A stretch of 64,000 nt of DNA from Candidatus Gastranaerophilales bacterium (GTDB lineage: Bacteria > Cyanobacteriota > Vampirovibrionia > Gastranaerophilales > Gastranaerophilaceae), in NCBI GenBank assembly GCA_947625495.1, contig CANQOQ010000005.1:19798-83797 (forward strand), in the 5' to 3' direction. Shown piece by piece: positions 26,003-34,765 of the stretch. Numbering within the stretch: position 1 is the stretch's first letter; each line of letters opens with the position of its first letter. Made by a program: the position numbers and the translations under genes. The notes under the pieces are model-generated. The model had not been told where the DNA came from. It did not search any database and worked only from the letters and a program-made list of their open reading frames with translations.

Positions 26003-26880
26003 AATTTTTGCTCTCGACTCCCCTCATTTCCAATATATTTTATTTCGGGTTTTAATTCAATTCTGTATTTTTCCCTAACATTTGTATACATTTCATACAT
26101 TAATGATATGACATCAAAAGAATTTGCATTATTTTTGTTAATTATAAAATTAGCGTGCTTTTCAAATACTTGGGCGCCTCCTGATATTCTGCCTTTTAAT
26201 CCGCATAAATCCAATAATCGTCCTGCTGAATCATTTTCGGGATTTTTAAATATGCTTCCCGCATTGGGATAACTGAGTGCAGGTTGTCTTTGTTTCCTAA
26301 ATTCAGTATTTCTTTGCATAATTTCTTCAATTTTTTCGCAGTCGCCTTCTTTTAACATAAATTCAGCTTCAAGAAGTATATATTTTTTCTCATTTATAAC
26401 AGATTTTCTATAACCGAATTCCATTTCATCTTTATTTAGAATTAATAATTTTTTATTATTTGTATCATAAACCCTTGCTGATATAAAACAATCAGAAATG
26501 AATTGATTATGAGCTGATGCATTCATACATATCATTCCGCCGAATGAACCCGGAAATCCTATTAAAAACTCAAATCCAGACAGCCCTTTTTTACTGCATT
26601 CTTTTGATACAATCGGTCCTTTTGTTCCGCAGCATACTTTTACTATGTTGTTTTCAATTTTATATTCATTAATTTTATCTGTAAAAATTATACTTTTATC
26701 TATATTTTCCGAAGAAAACAGAACATTTGAGCAATTGCCCAGAACTAAATCGTATTCATCAAGATTCAGAAGCTCTATTAATTCGCTGACAGAAGACGGA
26801 AATGCGGCTTTTTTTACATTTCCTCCGATTTTAAAAGTTGTGTGATTTTTTACATTATAGTCATTAAATATCTCAACCAC
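25972..26880 (-). CDS. murB: UDP-N-acetylenolpyruvoylglucosamine reductase
   Basis: Reduces UDP-GlcNAc-enolpyruvate to UDP-MurNAc with NADPH and FAD. The 302-residue protein has NHTTFKIGG near residue 11, LGNCSNVLFS near 46, FEFLIGFPGSFGGMICMNASA near 99, FGYRKS near 152 and YPNAGSIFKNP near 199. The serine in that last motif is the usual proton donor. It is 1 base from murC. Confidence 0.95.
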   Translation of the reverse strand: MVEIFNDYNVKNHTTFKIGGNVKKAAFPSSVSELIELLNLDEYDLVLGNCSNVLFSSENIDKSIIFTDKINEYKIENNIVKVCCGTKGPIVSKECSKKGLSGFEFLIGFPGSFGGMICMNASAHNQFISDCFISARVYDTNNKKLLILNKDEMEFGYRKSVINEKKYILLEAEFMLKEGDCEKIEEIMQRNTEFRKQRQPALSYPNAGSIFKNPENDSAGRLLDLCGLKGRISGGAQVFEKHANFIINKNNANSFDVISLMYEMYTNVREKYRIELKPEIKYIGNEGSREQKLWKIMTENIH

Positions 26881-26881
26881 A

Positions 26882-28279
26882 TTACACCTTAATTTCTGAA
26901 TTTAGAGCTAAATATTTTCCCATATTTGTAATATCTCCTGCCCCCAAAGTTATTACTATATCACCTTCTTTAAGAAGCGGATATATTTCATTTGCAGCTT
27001 CTTCTATACTGCCTTTTATATATTTATGATTACCGTGTTCAACTTCTTTGCTGAAATTTTCCGAAGTTATACCCTCTATCGGAGCTTCTCCGGCGGGGTA
27101 AACATCAGTTATTAATAATAAATCAGAATCCCTAAAGGCATATTTAAATTCATTCCAAAGACTTTTCAGACGGGTAAATCTGTGAGGCTGAAATATCGCA
27201 ACAACTCTTTTTTTACCGTTTACCGCAGTTTTTATGCCATTTAAAGTTGTTTTAATTTCACTGGGATGATGTGCATAGTCATCATATACCTTTATTGAAG
27301 AGAATTCTGCTTTTTCTTCAAATCGTCTTCCCATTCCGGAGAAAGTTTTGATATGCTGTCTTATTTCGTTTATGTCTATACCTGCTTCAATTAATGCACT
27401 TATTACTGCAACTGCATTATATACATTATGTCTGCCTAAAACAGACAGAGAAAATTCACCGAGGTCTTCTCCTTTTTTGTATAAGTTAAATTTTGATGTT
27501 AATCCGTCATATTTTATATTTTGGGCATAATAATCACCTTTTTCAAGCCCGTAAGTTATATAATTATATTCGGGATATAAAGACATAAATCGCTTATTCC
27601 CGTCATTATCAATATTTATAATAACTTTTTGGTCTTTTTTGTTTGATAAATACATATTAAATGTTTCGGCAATATCATTAAACCCGTTTTTATAATGATC
27701 TAAATGGTCTTCTTCCATGTTGTTAATAACGGCGATATCAGTAGAATATTTTTGTATTGTTCCGTCAGACTCATCTAATTCGGCTATAAAATATTTATCG
27801 CCATCATATTTTGCATTGGTGTTAATGTCGGGAATTATACCGCCTACAACAAATGAAGGCTTGTAATTTGCTTTTTCTAATATATATGAGCATAGACCGG
27901 ATGTTGTTGTTTTTCCGTGTGTGCCTGAAAATCCTATAAATGTTGAATCTTTTTTATTGGAAAATTCATCTGATATTAATTTTAATATGTCTGAGCGGTG
28001 TAAAATATCTAAATTAAGCTCTTTTGCCTTTATTATTTCCGGATTATCATTTTTTATTGCGGAACTGGCTATAATAATCATATCTTTTTCTATTAAATCG
28101 GCATTATGACCTATGTGAACTTTAACTCCCAATGATTCCAATAAATGCGTATATTTACTTTCCTGTATATCTGAACCCGAAACACAATTTCCACGTTCTT
28201 TCATATACTTGGCAAGTCCGCTCATTCCTACTCCGCCTATTGCTATAAAATGATATTTTTTATCTTCCAAATTAACCAT
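26882..28279 (-). CDS. murC: UDP-N-acetylmuramate--L-alanine ligase
   Basis: Adds L-alanine to UDP-MurNAc, the first amino acid of the peptide stem. The 465-residue protein has IGGVGMSGLA near residue 14, the P-loop GTHGKTTTSG near 120, AELDESDGT near 165, the HxxN-like GRHNVYNAVA near 285 and DYAHHPSEI near 336. It heads the murC-murB-ddl-ftsQ run and is divergent from the symporter gene. Confidence 0.96.
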   Translation of the reverse strand: MVNLEDKKYHFIAIGGVGMSGLAKYMKERGNCVSGSDIQESKYTHLLESLGVKVHIGHNADLIEKDMIIIASSAIKNDNPEIIKAKELNLDILHRSDILKLISDEFSNKKDSTFIGFSGTHGKTTTSGLCSYILEKANYKPSFVVGGIIPDINTNAKYDGDKYFIAELDESDGTIQKYSTDIAVINNMEEDHLDHYKNGFNDIAETFNMYLSNKKDQKVIINIDNDGNKRFMSLYPEYNYITYGLEKGDYYAQNIKYDGLTSKFNLYKKGEDLGEFSLSVLGRHNVYNAVAVISALIEAGIDINEIRQHIKTFSGMGRRFEEKAEFSSIKVYDDYAHHPSEIKTTLNGIKTAVNGKKRVVAIFQPHRFTRLKSLWNEFKYAFRDSDLLLITDVYPAGEAPIEGITSENFSKEVEHGNHKYIKGSIEEAANEIYPLLKEGDIVITLGAGDITNMGKYLALNSEIKV

Positions 28280-28413
28280 GTCTTATATCCCGTTTAATCT
28301 TTTTATCTTATTATAAAAATAAAATTATTATTTTCAAATTATTTAATGCTTGTAATATAATGGAAAAAAAAGTAAAATAATTACATTATTATAATTAGTA
28401 TTATGAGGTTAAT

Positions 28414-29772
28414 ATGAAATTACACGTACAAACATTATTTGTAGCGATAGGTCTTGGGATTAAGAGAAATTGGCATATATTCCTTGCAATTATTGCGGGG
28501 ATTATTTTCGGTAATTTCGTTTTTGAACACGGAGTTACCCAAGGACAGTTAGATACTACGCTTAATATTCGACTTTTTCAATTTTTGAAATTTTTAAATA
28601 TAGTTGGCCAAGCATTTATCAGAATGATACAAATGATAGTTATTCCTTTGGTTTGTTCTGCTATTGTAGTCGGTATTTCAAGCATCGGTGACAGTAAACA
28701 AATCGGTAAGTTTGGAAAGAAAATGGTATTGTATTACGGTATAATAACCGTGGTTGCTGTTAGTATAGGTGCATTATTAGTTACAGGCATAAAGCCCGGT
28801 CTTGGTGTACAAAATTACATTAGTGCATCTGATACTCTTCAAGAACAGGTTAATTCCGTGTTAGCTTCTCAAAAAGGACAGCTTGGTAATTTATTTTTGA
28901 ATATGATACCTCAAAATCCTTTGGAATCCCTTGCTAAAGGTGAAATGATTCCTATAATATTTTTTGCGCTGATATTTTCTTTGGCATTATCAAAGGTTGG
29001 TGAAATAAACAGACCAATTGTTTCTTTCTTTGAATCTGTTTTTGCGGCTACAATGAAAGTAACAGATTGGATTATGATTTTTGCAGCTCCCGGTATTTTT
29101 TCTTTAACTGCTGTTGCTGTTTCTTCTTTTGGACTTTCTATATTTTCAACTATATCAAAATTCTTTGCGGTTGTTTTTGTAGGATTTATTATTCAACTAT
29201 TTATTGTATATCCGTTAATATTAAAATTCTTCAGTAAAGTTCCTGTCGGTACTTTTTATACCGCAATAATAGAAGCTTTATTGGTTGCATTCGGTACTGC
29301 AAGCAGCAGTGCGACTTTGCCTTTAACGATTGCATGCTGTGAAAAAAGAGGTATTTCTCATAAAGTTTGCAGTTTTGTACTTCCTCTTGGCGCTACTTTG
29401 AATATGGACGGTACTGCTTTATTTCAGACTGTTGCCGTTATATTCCTGACACAGGCATATAATATTACTTTGGAACCTATACAGATTATTCAAATTATGC
29501 TTCTTGCAATAATAGCTTCTTCTACGAGTGCCGGAATACCCGGGGCAGGGTTAATTACTATTGCTCTTGTATTAAACGGTTTAGGTTTAACTCCTGAACA
29601 ATTAGTTGTCGGCTTTGCATTCCTGTTCTCTATTGACAGAGTTGTTGATATGTTAAGAACTACGGTTAATGTTGCAAGTGATGCTGTTGTTGCTTCTGTA
29701 ATTGCTGACAATGAAAATGAAATAAACTATGATTTATTAAATAATACTGACGACTATAAAGAAATTATTTAA
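28414..29772 (+). CDS. Dicarboxylate/amino acid:cation symporter (GltP/GltPh family)
   Basis: A 452-residue DAACS-family transporter with about eight membrane segments and two re-entrant loops. Signature stretches are IQMIVIPLVCSAIVVGIS near residue 76, the serine-rich ASSSATLPLT near 296, NMDGTALFQTVAVIFLTQA near 330 and GIPGAGLITIALVLNGLGL near 375. Substrates in the family are glutamate, aspartate or C4-dicarboxylates, driven by Na+ or H+. It stands alone, with GAGG before the start and a terminator after it. Confidence 0.92.
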   Translation: MKLHVQTLFVAIGLGIKRNWHIFLAIIAGIIFGNFVFEHGVTQGQLDTTLNIRLFQFLKFLNIVGQAFIRMIQMIVIPLVCSAIVVGISSIGDSKQIGKFGKKMVLYYGIITVVAVSIGALLVTGIKPGLGVQNYISASDTLQEQVNSVLASQKGQLGNLFLNMIPQNPLESLAKGEMIPIIFFALIFSLALSKVGEINRPIVSFFESVFAATMKVTDWIMIFAAPGIFSLTAVAVSSFGLSIFSTISKFFAVVFVGFIIQLFIVYPLILKFFSKVPVGTFYTAIIEALLVAFGTASSSATLPLTIACCEKRGISHKVCSFVLPLGATLNMDGTALFQTVAVIFLTQAYNITLEPIQIIQIMLLAIIASSTSAGIPGAGLITIALVLNGLGLTPEQLVVGFAFLFSIDRVVDMLRTTVNVASDAVVASVIADNENEINYDLLNNTDDYKEII

Positions 29773-29786
29773 ATAATTTCTTTATA
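29755..29786. repeat. Perfect 32-base AT-only-rich palindrome across the symporter stop codon
   Basis: TATAAAGAAATTATTT and AAATAATTTCTTTATA are exact reverse complements with no spacer. The TAA stop lies at its centre. Confidence 0.7.
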
Positions 29787-29796
29787 ATAAAAAAAC

Positions 29797-29820
29797 AGCT
29801 CCCATATTTGGGAGCTTTTT
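29797..29820. terminator. Bidirectional terminator
   Basis: Stem AGCTCCC/GGGAGCT with a 6-base loop, T run on the right and A run on the left. It serves the symporter gene on the plus strand and the 72-residue gene on the minus strand. Confidence 0.85.
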
Positions 29821-29836
29821 AATTATACTTACCTAG

Positions 29837-30055
29837 TTAATCTACCAAAACCTGTTGAATTTCAACATTCGGTTTACCCAAAACTCTCACTAATTCTAAA
29901 ACGGAAGCTTTCATCTGGCATTTTTGTGATGTGCCGTTAAAAAAGTCCGTATAAAAACAACCTTCACAAACACAGCCTCTTTTGTAGCATTCTAAGGCCG
30001 TATTTGTCCATCTTCTTACTGCGATGGATCTACCCATATCTCTGCTTCTAAGCAC
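29837..30055 (-). CDS. Small conserved-looking cysteine protein, 72 residues
   Basis: The protein carries Cys in ECYKRGCVCEGCFY (near residues 23-36) and SQKCQMKASVLELVRVLG (near 47-64). Five cysteines spaced in this way suggest a metal or Fe-S site. The pattern looks like that of an uncharacterised family in anaerobic bacteria, but I cannot confirm this. The GTG at 30055 has AAGGAGG 8 bases upstream; an ATG at 30037 is the alternative. A good promoter precedes it and a terminator follows, so it is an independent, probably well expressed gene. Confidence 0.7.
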   Translation of the reverse strand: MLRSRDMGRSIAVRRWTNTALECYKRGCVCEGCFYTDFFNGTSQKCQMKASVLELVRVLGKPNVEIQQVLVD

Positions 30056-30131
30056 TAGAAATTCCTCCTTGAATTTATCCCCATTTGTTTTATATTAAAT
30101 TTTTAACATGTACATACTTTAATATATTATT

Positions 30132-30159
30132 ATTATATCGGTTCTTAAATGTATTTCAA
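30132..30159 (-). promoter_or_regulatory. Promoter of the 72-residue cysteine protein gene
   Basis: On the minus strand TTGAAA (30154-30159), a 16-base spacer, and a perfect TATAAT (30132-30137). A 5' leader of about 70 bases follows to the GTG start. Confidence 0.65.
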
Positions 30160-30234
30160 GAAATTTTATTCAATTATTACGTTATGATACAATTTTATTA
30201 ATATAATAATTTGTATATTATATTTATTTGTTGA

Positions 30235-32688
30235 CTACCTGAAATTAATTGATGGAAATTTCTTCATTAGTCCCGATTTAATGTTTGTTATCTCTTTTTC
30301 TATTACTTCATCAGTTAATGTTGTTTCTTCATTTTGAAGAGTAATTCTGTATGCAAGGCTTTTATATCCTTCATTTATGTGCTCGCCTTCATATATATCA
30401 AATAAATTAGCTGATTTAAATAATTTATTGTCTGAACTTTTCTTTATTGTAAGCATTATCTCATCATTTTTTATTTCTTTTTCAATCGCAAATGATATAT
30501 CTCTTTGTACTTCGGGGAATATCGGTATATTCTTATATTTTGAAATATTTGTATTTGCCGAACTTATCAATTTCCCGATATTTATTTCAAAAACATATAT
30601 GTCCTGATTGATTTTCATTTTATCTTTAATTAATGGATAAATTTCACCAAAATAACCTACTGTTTCGGGATTTTTTGAAAGTAATGTAACTTTTGCGCTT
30701 CTCCCGGGGTGCAGATATTCACATCCGTCCGCAGCTGAATGCTTAATTCTGTTTTGAATATTTAGTTCTTTGAATATTTCTTCTAAAACACCTTTTATTG
30801 TATAGAAATCAATTTTAGTATGTTTTTTCCACAAGTTATTGTTTGTATTTCCTGTAAGTATTCCGGATAAAATCTGATTTTCTTCAACACCGCTGTCTTT
30901 TTGTGTTGCCGGTTCTTTTATAAAATATGTTTTACCTATTTCATATAGCCATATATTTTTCTGTCCGTTATCAAAATTTGATTTTACAGTATCTAATAGA
31001 TTAGCTATTGTTGTTTGTCTTAACATTGTATGTTCATCTGACTGCGGATTTTGAACAAACACTGCTTTTGATTTGTCATAAGATAATCCGTATTGATTTA
31101 ATAACGGTTCTCCGATTAGAGATGATGTAACGGCTTCATTAAAACCGAATCCGAGCATGATGTTATTTATTTTTTTCAATAACTTAGTTTCTGTTGAAAT
31201 CTCAGGTGAAAGTGTTTTATAAGGCAGCTTGGGCGCAATTTTGTCATAACCGTATATTCTGGCTATTTCTTCTATTAAATCAACTTCTTGCATAACATCG
31301 TTGATTCTGAAAGAAGGAACCAAAAATCTTGCTGCCGATTCATTTTTACCTTCAGGTTTAAATCCTAATTTCTCCAGTATTTCTATACATCTGTCATTTG
31401 GTATATCTGTACCTAAAAGTCTTTTTACCTGATTAAATCTTAAAGTAATTGAAACATCATCAAGTTTATTTTTGCCTGTTTCAACAATACCTTCAAATTT
31501 TGCATCAGCATATTTAATAAGAAGTTCTATCGCTCTTAAAAGTGCAGGGCGTGTTTCTTCTATATCCACTCCTCTTTCAAATCTTGCACATGCTTCCGAA
31601 TGATATCCTATGCTTCTTGAATTTTTTCTGTTTGTATGCGGAGTAAAATATGCAGATTCAAGTACTATATTTTTTGTATTATCATCAATACCTGAATTTT
31701 CAGCACCAAATACACCTGCTACGCAGACTCCTTTTTCTTTTGTCGCACATAAAACAGAATCATTATTTAATTTTCTCTCTATTCCGTCAAGCGTTGTTAT
31801 TGTTTCGCCTTCATTTGCTCGTCTTACACATATATATCCGTTAAGTTTATTCATATCAAAAGCATGAAGCGGTTGTCCGTATTCAAGTAAAACATAATTT
31901 GTTATATCTACAACATTATTAATTGACCTGATTCCGGATACTTCAAGTCTGCGTTTCATCCAATCGGGCGATGGTTTTATTACTACATCTTTTATTAATC
32001 CTGCCGCATAATATTTACATACTTCAGTATCTTTTATTTCAACCGTGAATTTATTATCGGCATTTGGTTCTGAAATTTGAACTTTTGTCAGTTTAAGTTC
32101 TTTATTAAATAAAGCTGATATTTCTCTTGCAACACCTATAACTGACATTTCATCTCCTCTGTTTGGAGTTGGTGCAACATCTATTATGGTATCCTCTTTT
32201 ATATTTAGTATTGTTTGAATATCAACACCAAGTTTTAAATCGTTATATAATCTGTTTAATATTAATATGCCGTCCTCTTCCTGCATATTTTCCAGTCCAA
32301 GTTCATCTTGTGAACACAGCATACCTTGTGATTCAATACCTCTTATTACCGCAGGTGTGAGTTCATATTGTTCTGCTGTTTTTCTCGATAATACTTTTGA
32401 ACCTACGGAGGCATAAGGAATAATTTGTCCTTCTTTTATATTTTGTGCACCGCAAACTACTGTTTTTATTGTTCCTCCAAGATCTACATCAACAAGATGT
32501 AGTTTATCTGCGTTTGGATGTTGTCTTATTGCTTTTATTTGTGCAGTTATTATATTTGTAAATTTTGCACCTGTTTTTTCGGTATCTTCAACCTCAAGTC
32601 CGCTCATTGTTAGCCCATGTACTATTTCTTCAGTACTTAAATCTGTTATATCTACAAACTCATTTAACCATTCTAAAGATATTTTCAT
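30235..32688 (-). CDS. pheT: Phenylalanyl-tRNA synthetase beta subunit
   Basis: An 817-residue PheRS beta chain. An N-terminal tRNA-binding OB domain (residues 40-150, with RQHPNADKLHLVDVDLG) is followed by the B3/B4 editing region, B5 (TNYVLLEYGQPLHAFD near 260 precedes it), the catalytic-like core and a C-terminal anticodon-binding FDX-ACB domain (FPEVQRDISFAIEKEI near 723). The alpha subunit pheS is not adjacent, unlike the usual pheST pair. Confidence 0.96.
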   Translation of the reverse strand: MKISLEWLNEFVDITDLSTEEIVHGLTMSGLEVEDTEKTGAKFTNIITAQIKAIRQHPNADKLHLVDVDLGGTIKTVVCGAQNIKEGQIIPYASVGSKVLSRKTAEQYELTPAVIRGIESQGMLCSQDELGLENMQEEDGILILNRLYNDLKLGVDIQTILNIKEDTIIDVAPTPNRGDEMSVIGVAREISALFNKELKLTKVQISEPNADNKFTVEIKDTEVCKYYAAGLIKDVVIKPSPDWMKRRLEVSGIRSINNVVDITNYVLLEYGQPLHAFDMNKLNGYICVRRANEGETITTLDGIERKLNNDSVLCATKEKGVCVAGVFGAENSGIDDNTKNIVLESAYFTPHTNRKNSRSIGYHSEACARFERGVDIEETRPALLRAIELLIKYADAKFEGIVETGKNKLDDVSITLRFNQVKRLLGTDIPNDRCIEILEKLGFKPEGKNESAARFLVPSFRINDVMQEVDLIEEIARIYGYDKIAPKLPYKTLSPEISTETKLLKKINNIMLGFGFNEAVTSSLIGEPLLNQYGLSYDKSKAVFVQNPQSDEHTMLRQTTIANLLDTVKSNFDNGQKNIWLYEIGKTYFIKEPATQKDSGVEENQILSGILTGNTNNNLWKKHTKIDFYTIKGVLEEIFKELNIQNRIKHSAADGCEYLHPGRSAKVTLLSKNPETVGYFGEIYPLIKDKMKINQDIYVFEINIGKLISSANTNISKYKNIPIFPEVQRDISFAIEKEIKNDEIMLTIKKSSDNKLFKSANLFDIYEGEHINEGYKSLAYRITLQNEETTLTDEVIEKEITNIKSGLMKKFPSINFR

Positions 32689-32796
32689 CTTAATATTCCC
32701 TCTCCGTAATCCTTTTTTATTTTATTATAAAAAAATCTTATTGTCATATTCATTTACATATTTGATTCACAGTTTTAAATTTATTAAAATAGTCTT

Positions 32797-34761
32797 ATGA
32801 GAAAAGTTTTATCTCCAAAATATATTATTTTATATATTTTTGTTTTTATTGCATTATCTGTATATGCATTTTCTTCCGCTTTTTTAGATAACAGAGTTAA
32901 CGATTTTTTTATTAAAGCTTATACGAATATTTTTAATGTACAATCATCTGATAATGTAGTTTTGGTTGTTTTGGATGATGAATCTCTTTCAAAAATAAAA
33001 TGGCCTTGGAAAAGAAATTTATTTTCTCATATATTTGATTATTTGGAATATGACTCAAAAGCGGCTGCCGTTGTTTTTCAAAATCTTATTTCTTTTACCG
33101 ATACTTACAATGAAGAAACTGACTATTATTTCTATGAAAATATTTTTTTTCATAAACGTTTAATTAACAGCTATATTCTTGTTTCCTCTAACTTATCTTC
33201 CGATATTCTGCCCGATAACTATATAAATATTTTTAACTCAAAATCAAATATTATTATTACTGATAAAAGGAAGAAAAAACTTCAAAATTCTTATAAGGCA
33301 GTTATGAAAATGCCGAAAGAATTTCTTGAAAATTCAAACAGACTTGCTGTTTCTTTGATACCCGAAGACAATGATGAAATTGTCAGAAATTACATTCCCG
33401 TATTTCAAATGAATGATGTTTTATATCCCTCATTAGCTTTAAGTGCATATTCATTATATACGGGTATTACAAACTTTGTACTTACTGATGATTTCTTATG
33501 CAGCAGTGATGATTGCAAATCTTTAAAAATACCTGTTATGTCAAGAAAAGGTAAGGATTATATAGGTAATATAATTAATGCTGACTATTCCTATTATAGA
33601 TGGTATAAGCCTATTTCTGAATTTTATACCCATAAATCTTATTCGGCTATAGATGTTTTGGAATCTTATGAAGCTTTAAGAAATGGTAAACAGCCAAAAA
33701 TAAATCCAAGTGAATTCAAAGACAAAATTGTCATTATAGGTCTTAATGCAGACAGAAATGTTTGGGAGCAGCTAAGTGAAACCCCGATTTTAAAAAAACA
33801 AGCCGATATTGATATTCATGCAACAATGATTGATAATATGCTTGATAATAATTTTGTTAAAGTAAAAAAGAATATTTTTTCTCTTTTTATTACATTCTTA
33901 TTTTCTGTATTTGTTATTTTCGCATTTAAAAATCTTAAATTAAACCTGATATTTGCTTCGTTATTATCATTAATTTATTTTATTTATTACACGTATGAAT
34001 ACTTTAACGGTGTATATGTAGCACCGATATCTTCAATATTAACCATATTTTCCTGCTGCATATTAAAAGAAATATATTCTTTAATTACCACGGATAAAAC
34101 GGCTGAAATGATAAAACACGCATTAGGTAAATACGTTTCAAAGGATGTTATGAAATCCGTATTACAAAATATTGACAAATTAAAACTTGGGGGAATCAGA
34201 ACAAATGTTACGGTTCTTTTTGTTGATATAAGGAACTTTACACATTTTTCCGAAAATAACTCTCCTTCAGAAGTTACTAATCTTTTAAATGAATATTTTT
34301 CCACAATAGAGCCTGTTATTGCAAAACATCACGGAATAATAAATAAATATCTTGGTGACGGTGCTTTGGCTGTATTCGGAGAACCTGTTAAGACTGAAAA
34401 TCATGCTTTAAATGCTGTTTTATGCGCCTTTGAAATCCTTGAAAAAGTTAAAATGCTTAAAGAAAAATTTATATCTGAAGGCAGACCTGGAATTGATGTC
34501 GGTATTGGTATTAATTCAGGTGAAGTGTTTGCAGGAAATATTGGTACCGAAGAACGTTTAGAATACACTGTTATTGGAGATAATGTTAATCTCGCTTATC
34601 GTATTGAGGCTCTAAATCAAGTTCTTAAAACTAAATTCTTAATCAGTCAATATACTTATGAACTTGTTAAAGATAATGTTGATGTTTTAAAATTAACTGA
34701 TATGGATATCAAAGGCAAATCTTTACCTATTGATATTTATGAAGTATTGAAAATAAAATAA
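32797..34761 (+). CDS. CHASE2-domain class III adenylate/guanylate cyclase
   Basis: A 654-residue membrane sensor. One N-terminal membrane segment (8-30) is followed by an extracytoplasmic CHASE2 domain (about 35-345) and two or three membrane segments (355-425). The C-terminal cyclase domain (about 470-650) has VLFVDIRNFTHFSE, NKYLGDGALAVFGEP, GIGINSGEVFAGNIG and EYTVIGDNVNLAYRIE. Metal-binding Asp, substrate-specifying Lys and the transition-state Asn/Arg can be placed, so it is probably active, making cAMP. The ligand is unknown. recG follows after 4 bases. Confidence 0.9.
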   Translation: MRKVLSPKYIILYIFVFIALSVYAFSSAFLDNRVNDFFIKAYTNIFNVQSSDNVVLVVLDDESLSKIKWPWKRNLFSHIFDYLEYDSKAAAVVFQNLISFTDTYNEETDYYFYENIFFHKRLINSYILVSSNLSSDILPDNYINIFNSKSNIIITDKRKKKLQNSYKAVMKMPKEFLENSNRLAVSLIPEDNDEIVRNYIPVFQMNDVLYPSLALSAYSLYTGITNFVLTDDFLCSSDDCKSLKIPVMSRKGKDYIGNIINADYSYYRWYKPISEFYTHKSYSAIDVLESYEALRNGKQPKINPSEFKDKIVIIGLNADRNVWEQLSETPILKKQADIDIHATMIDNMLDNNFVKVKKNIFSLFITFLFSVFVIFAFKNLKLNLIFASLLSLIYFIYYTYEYFNGVYVAPISSILTIFSCCILKEIYSLITTDKTAEMIKHALGKYVSKDVMKSVLQNIDKLKLGGIRTNVTVLFVDIRNFTHFSENNSPSEVTNLLNEYFSTIEPVIAKHHGIINKYLGDGALAVFGEPVKTENHALNAVLCAFEILEKVKMLKEKFISEGRPGIDVGIGINSGEVFAGNIGTEERLEYTVIGDNVNLAYRIEALNQVLKTKFLISQYTYELVKDNVDVLKLTDMDIKGKSLPIDIYEVLKIK

Positions 34762-34765
34762 TATT

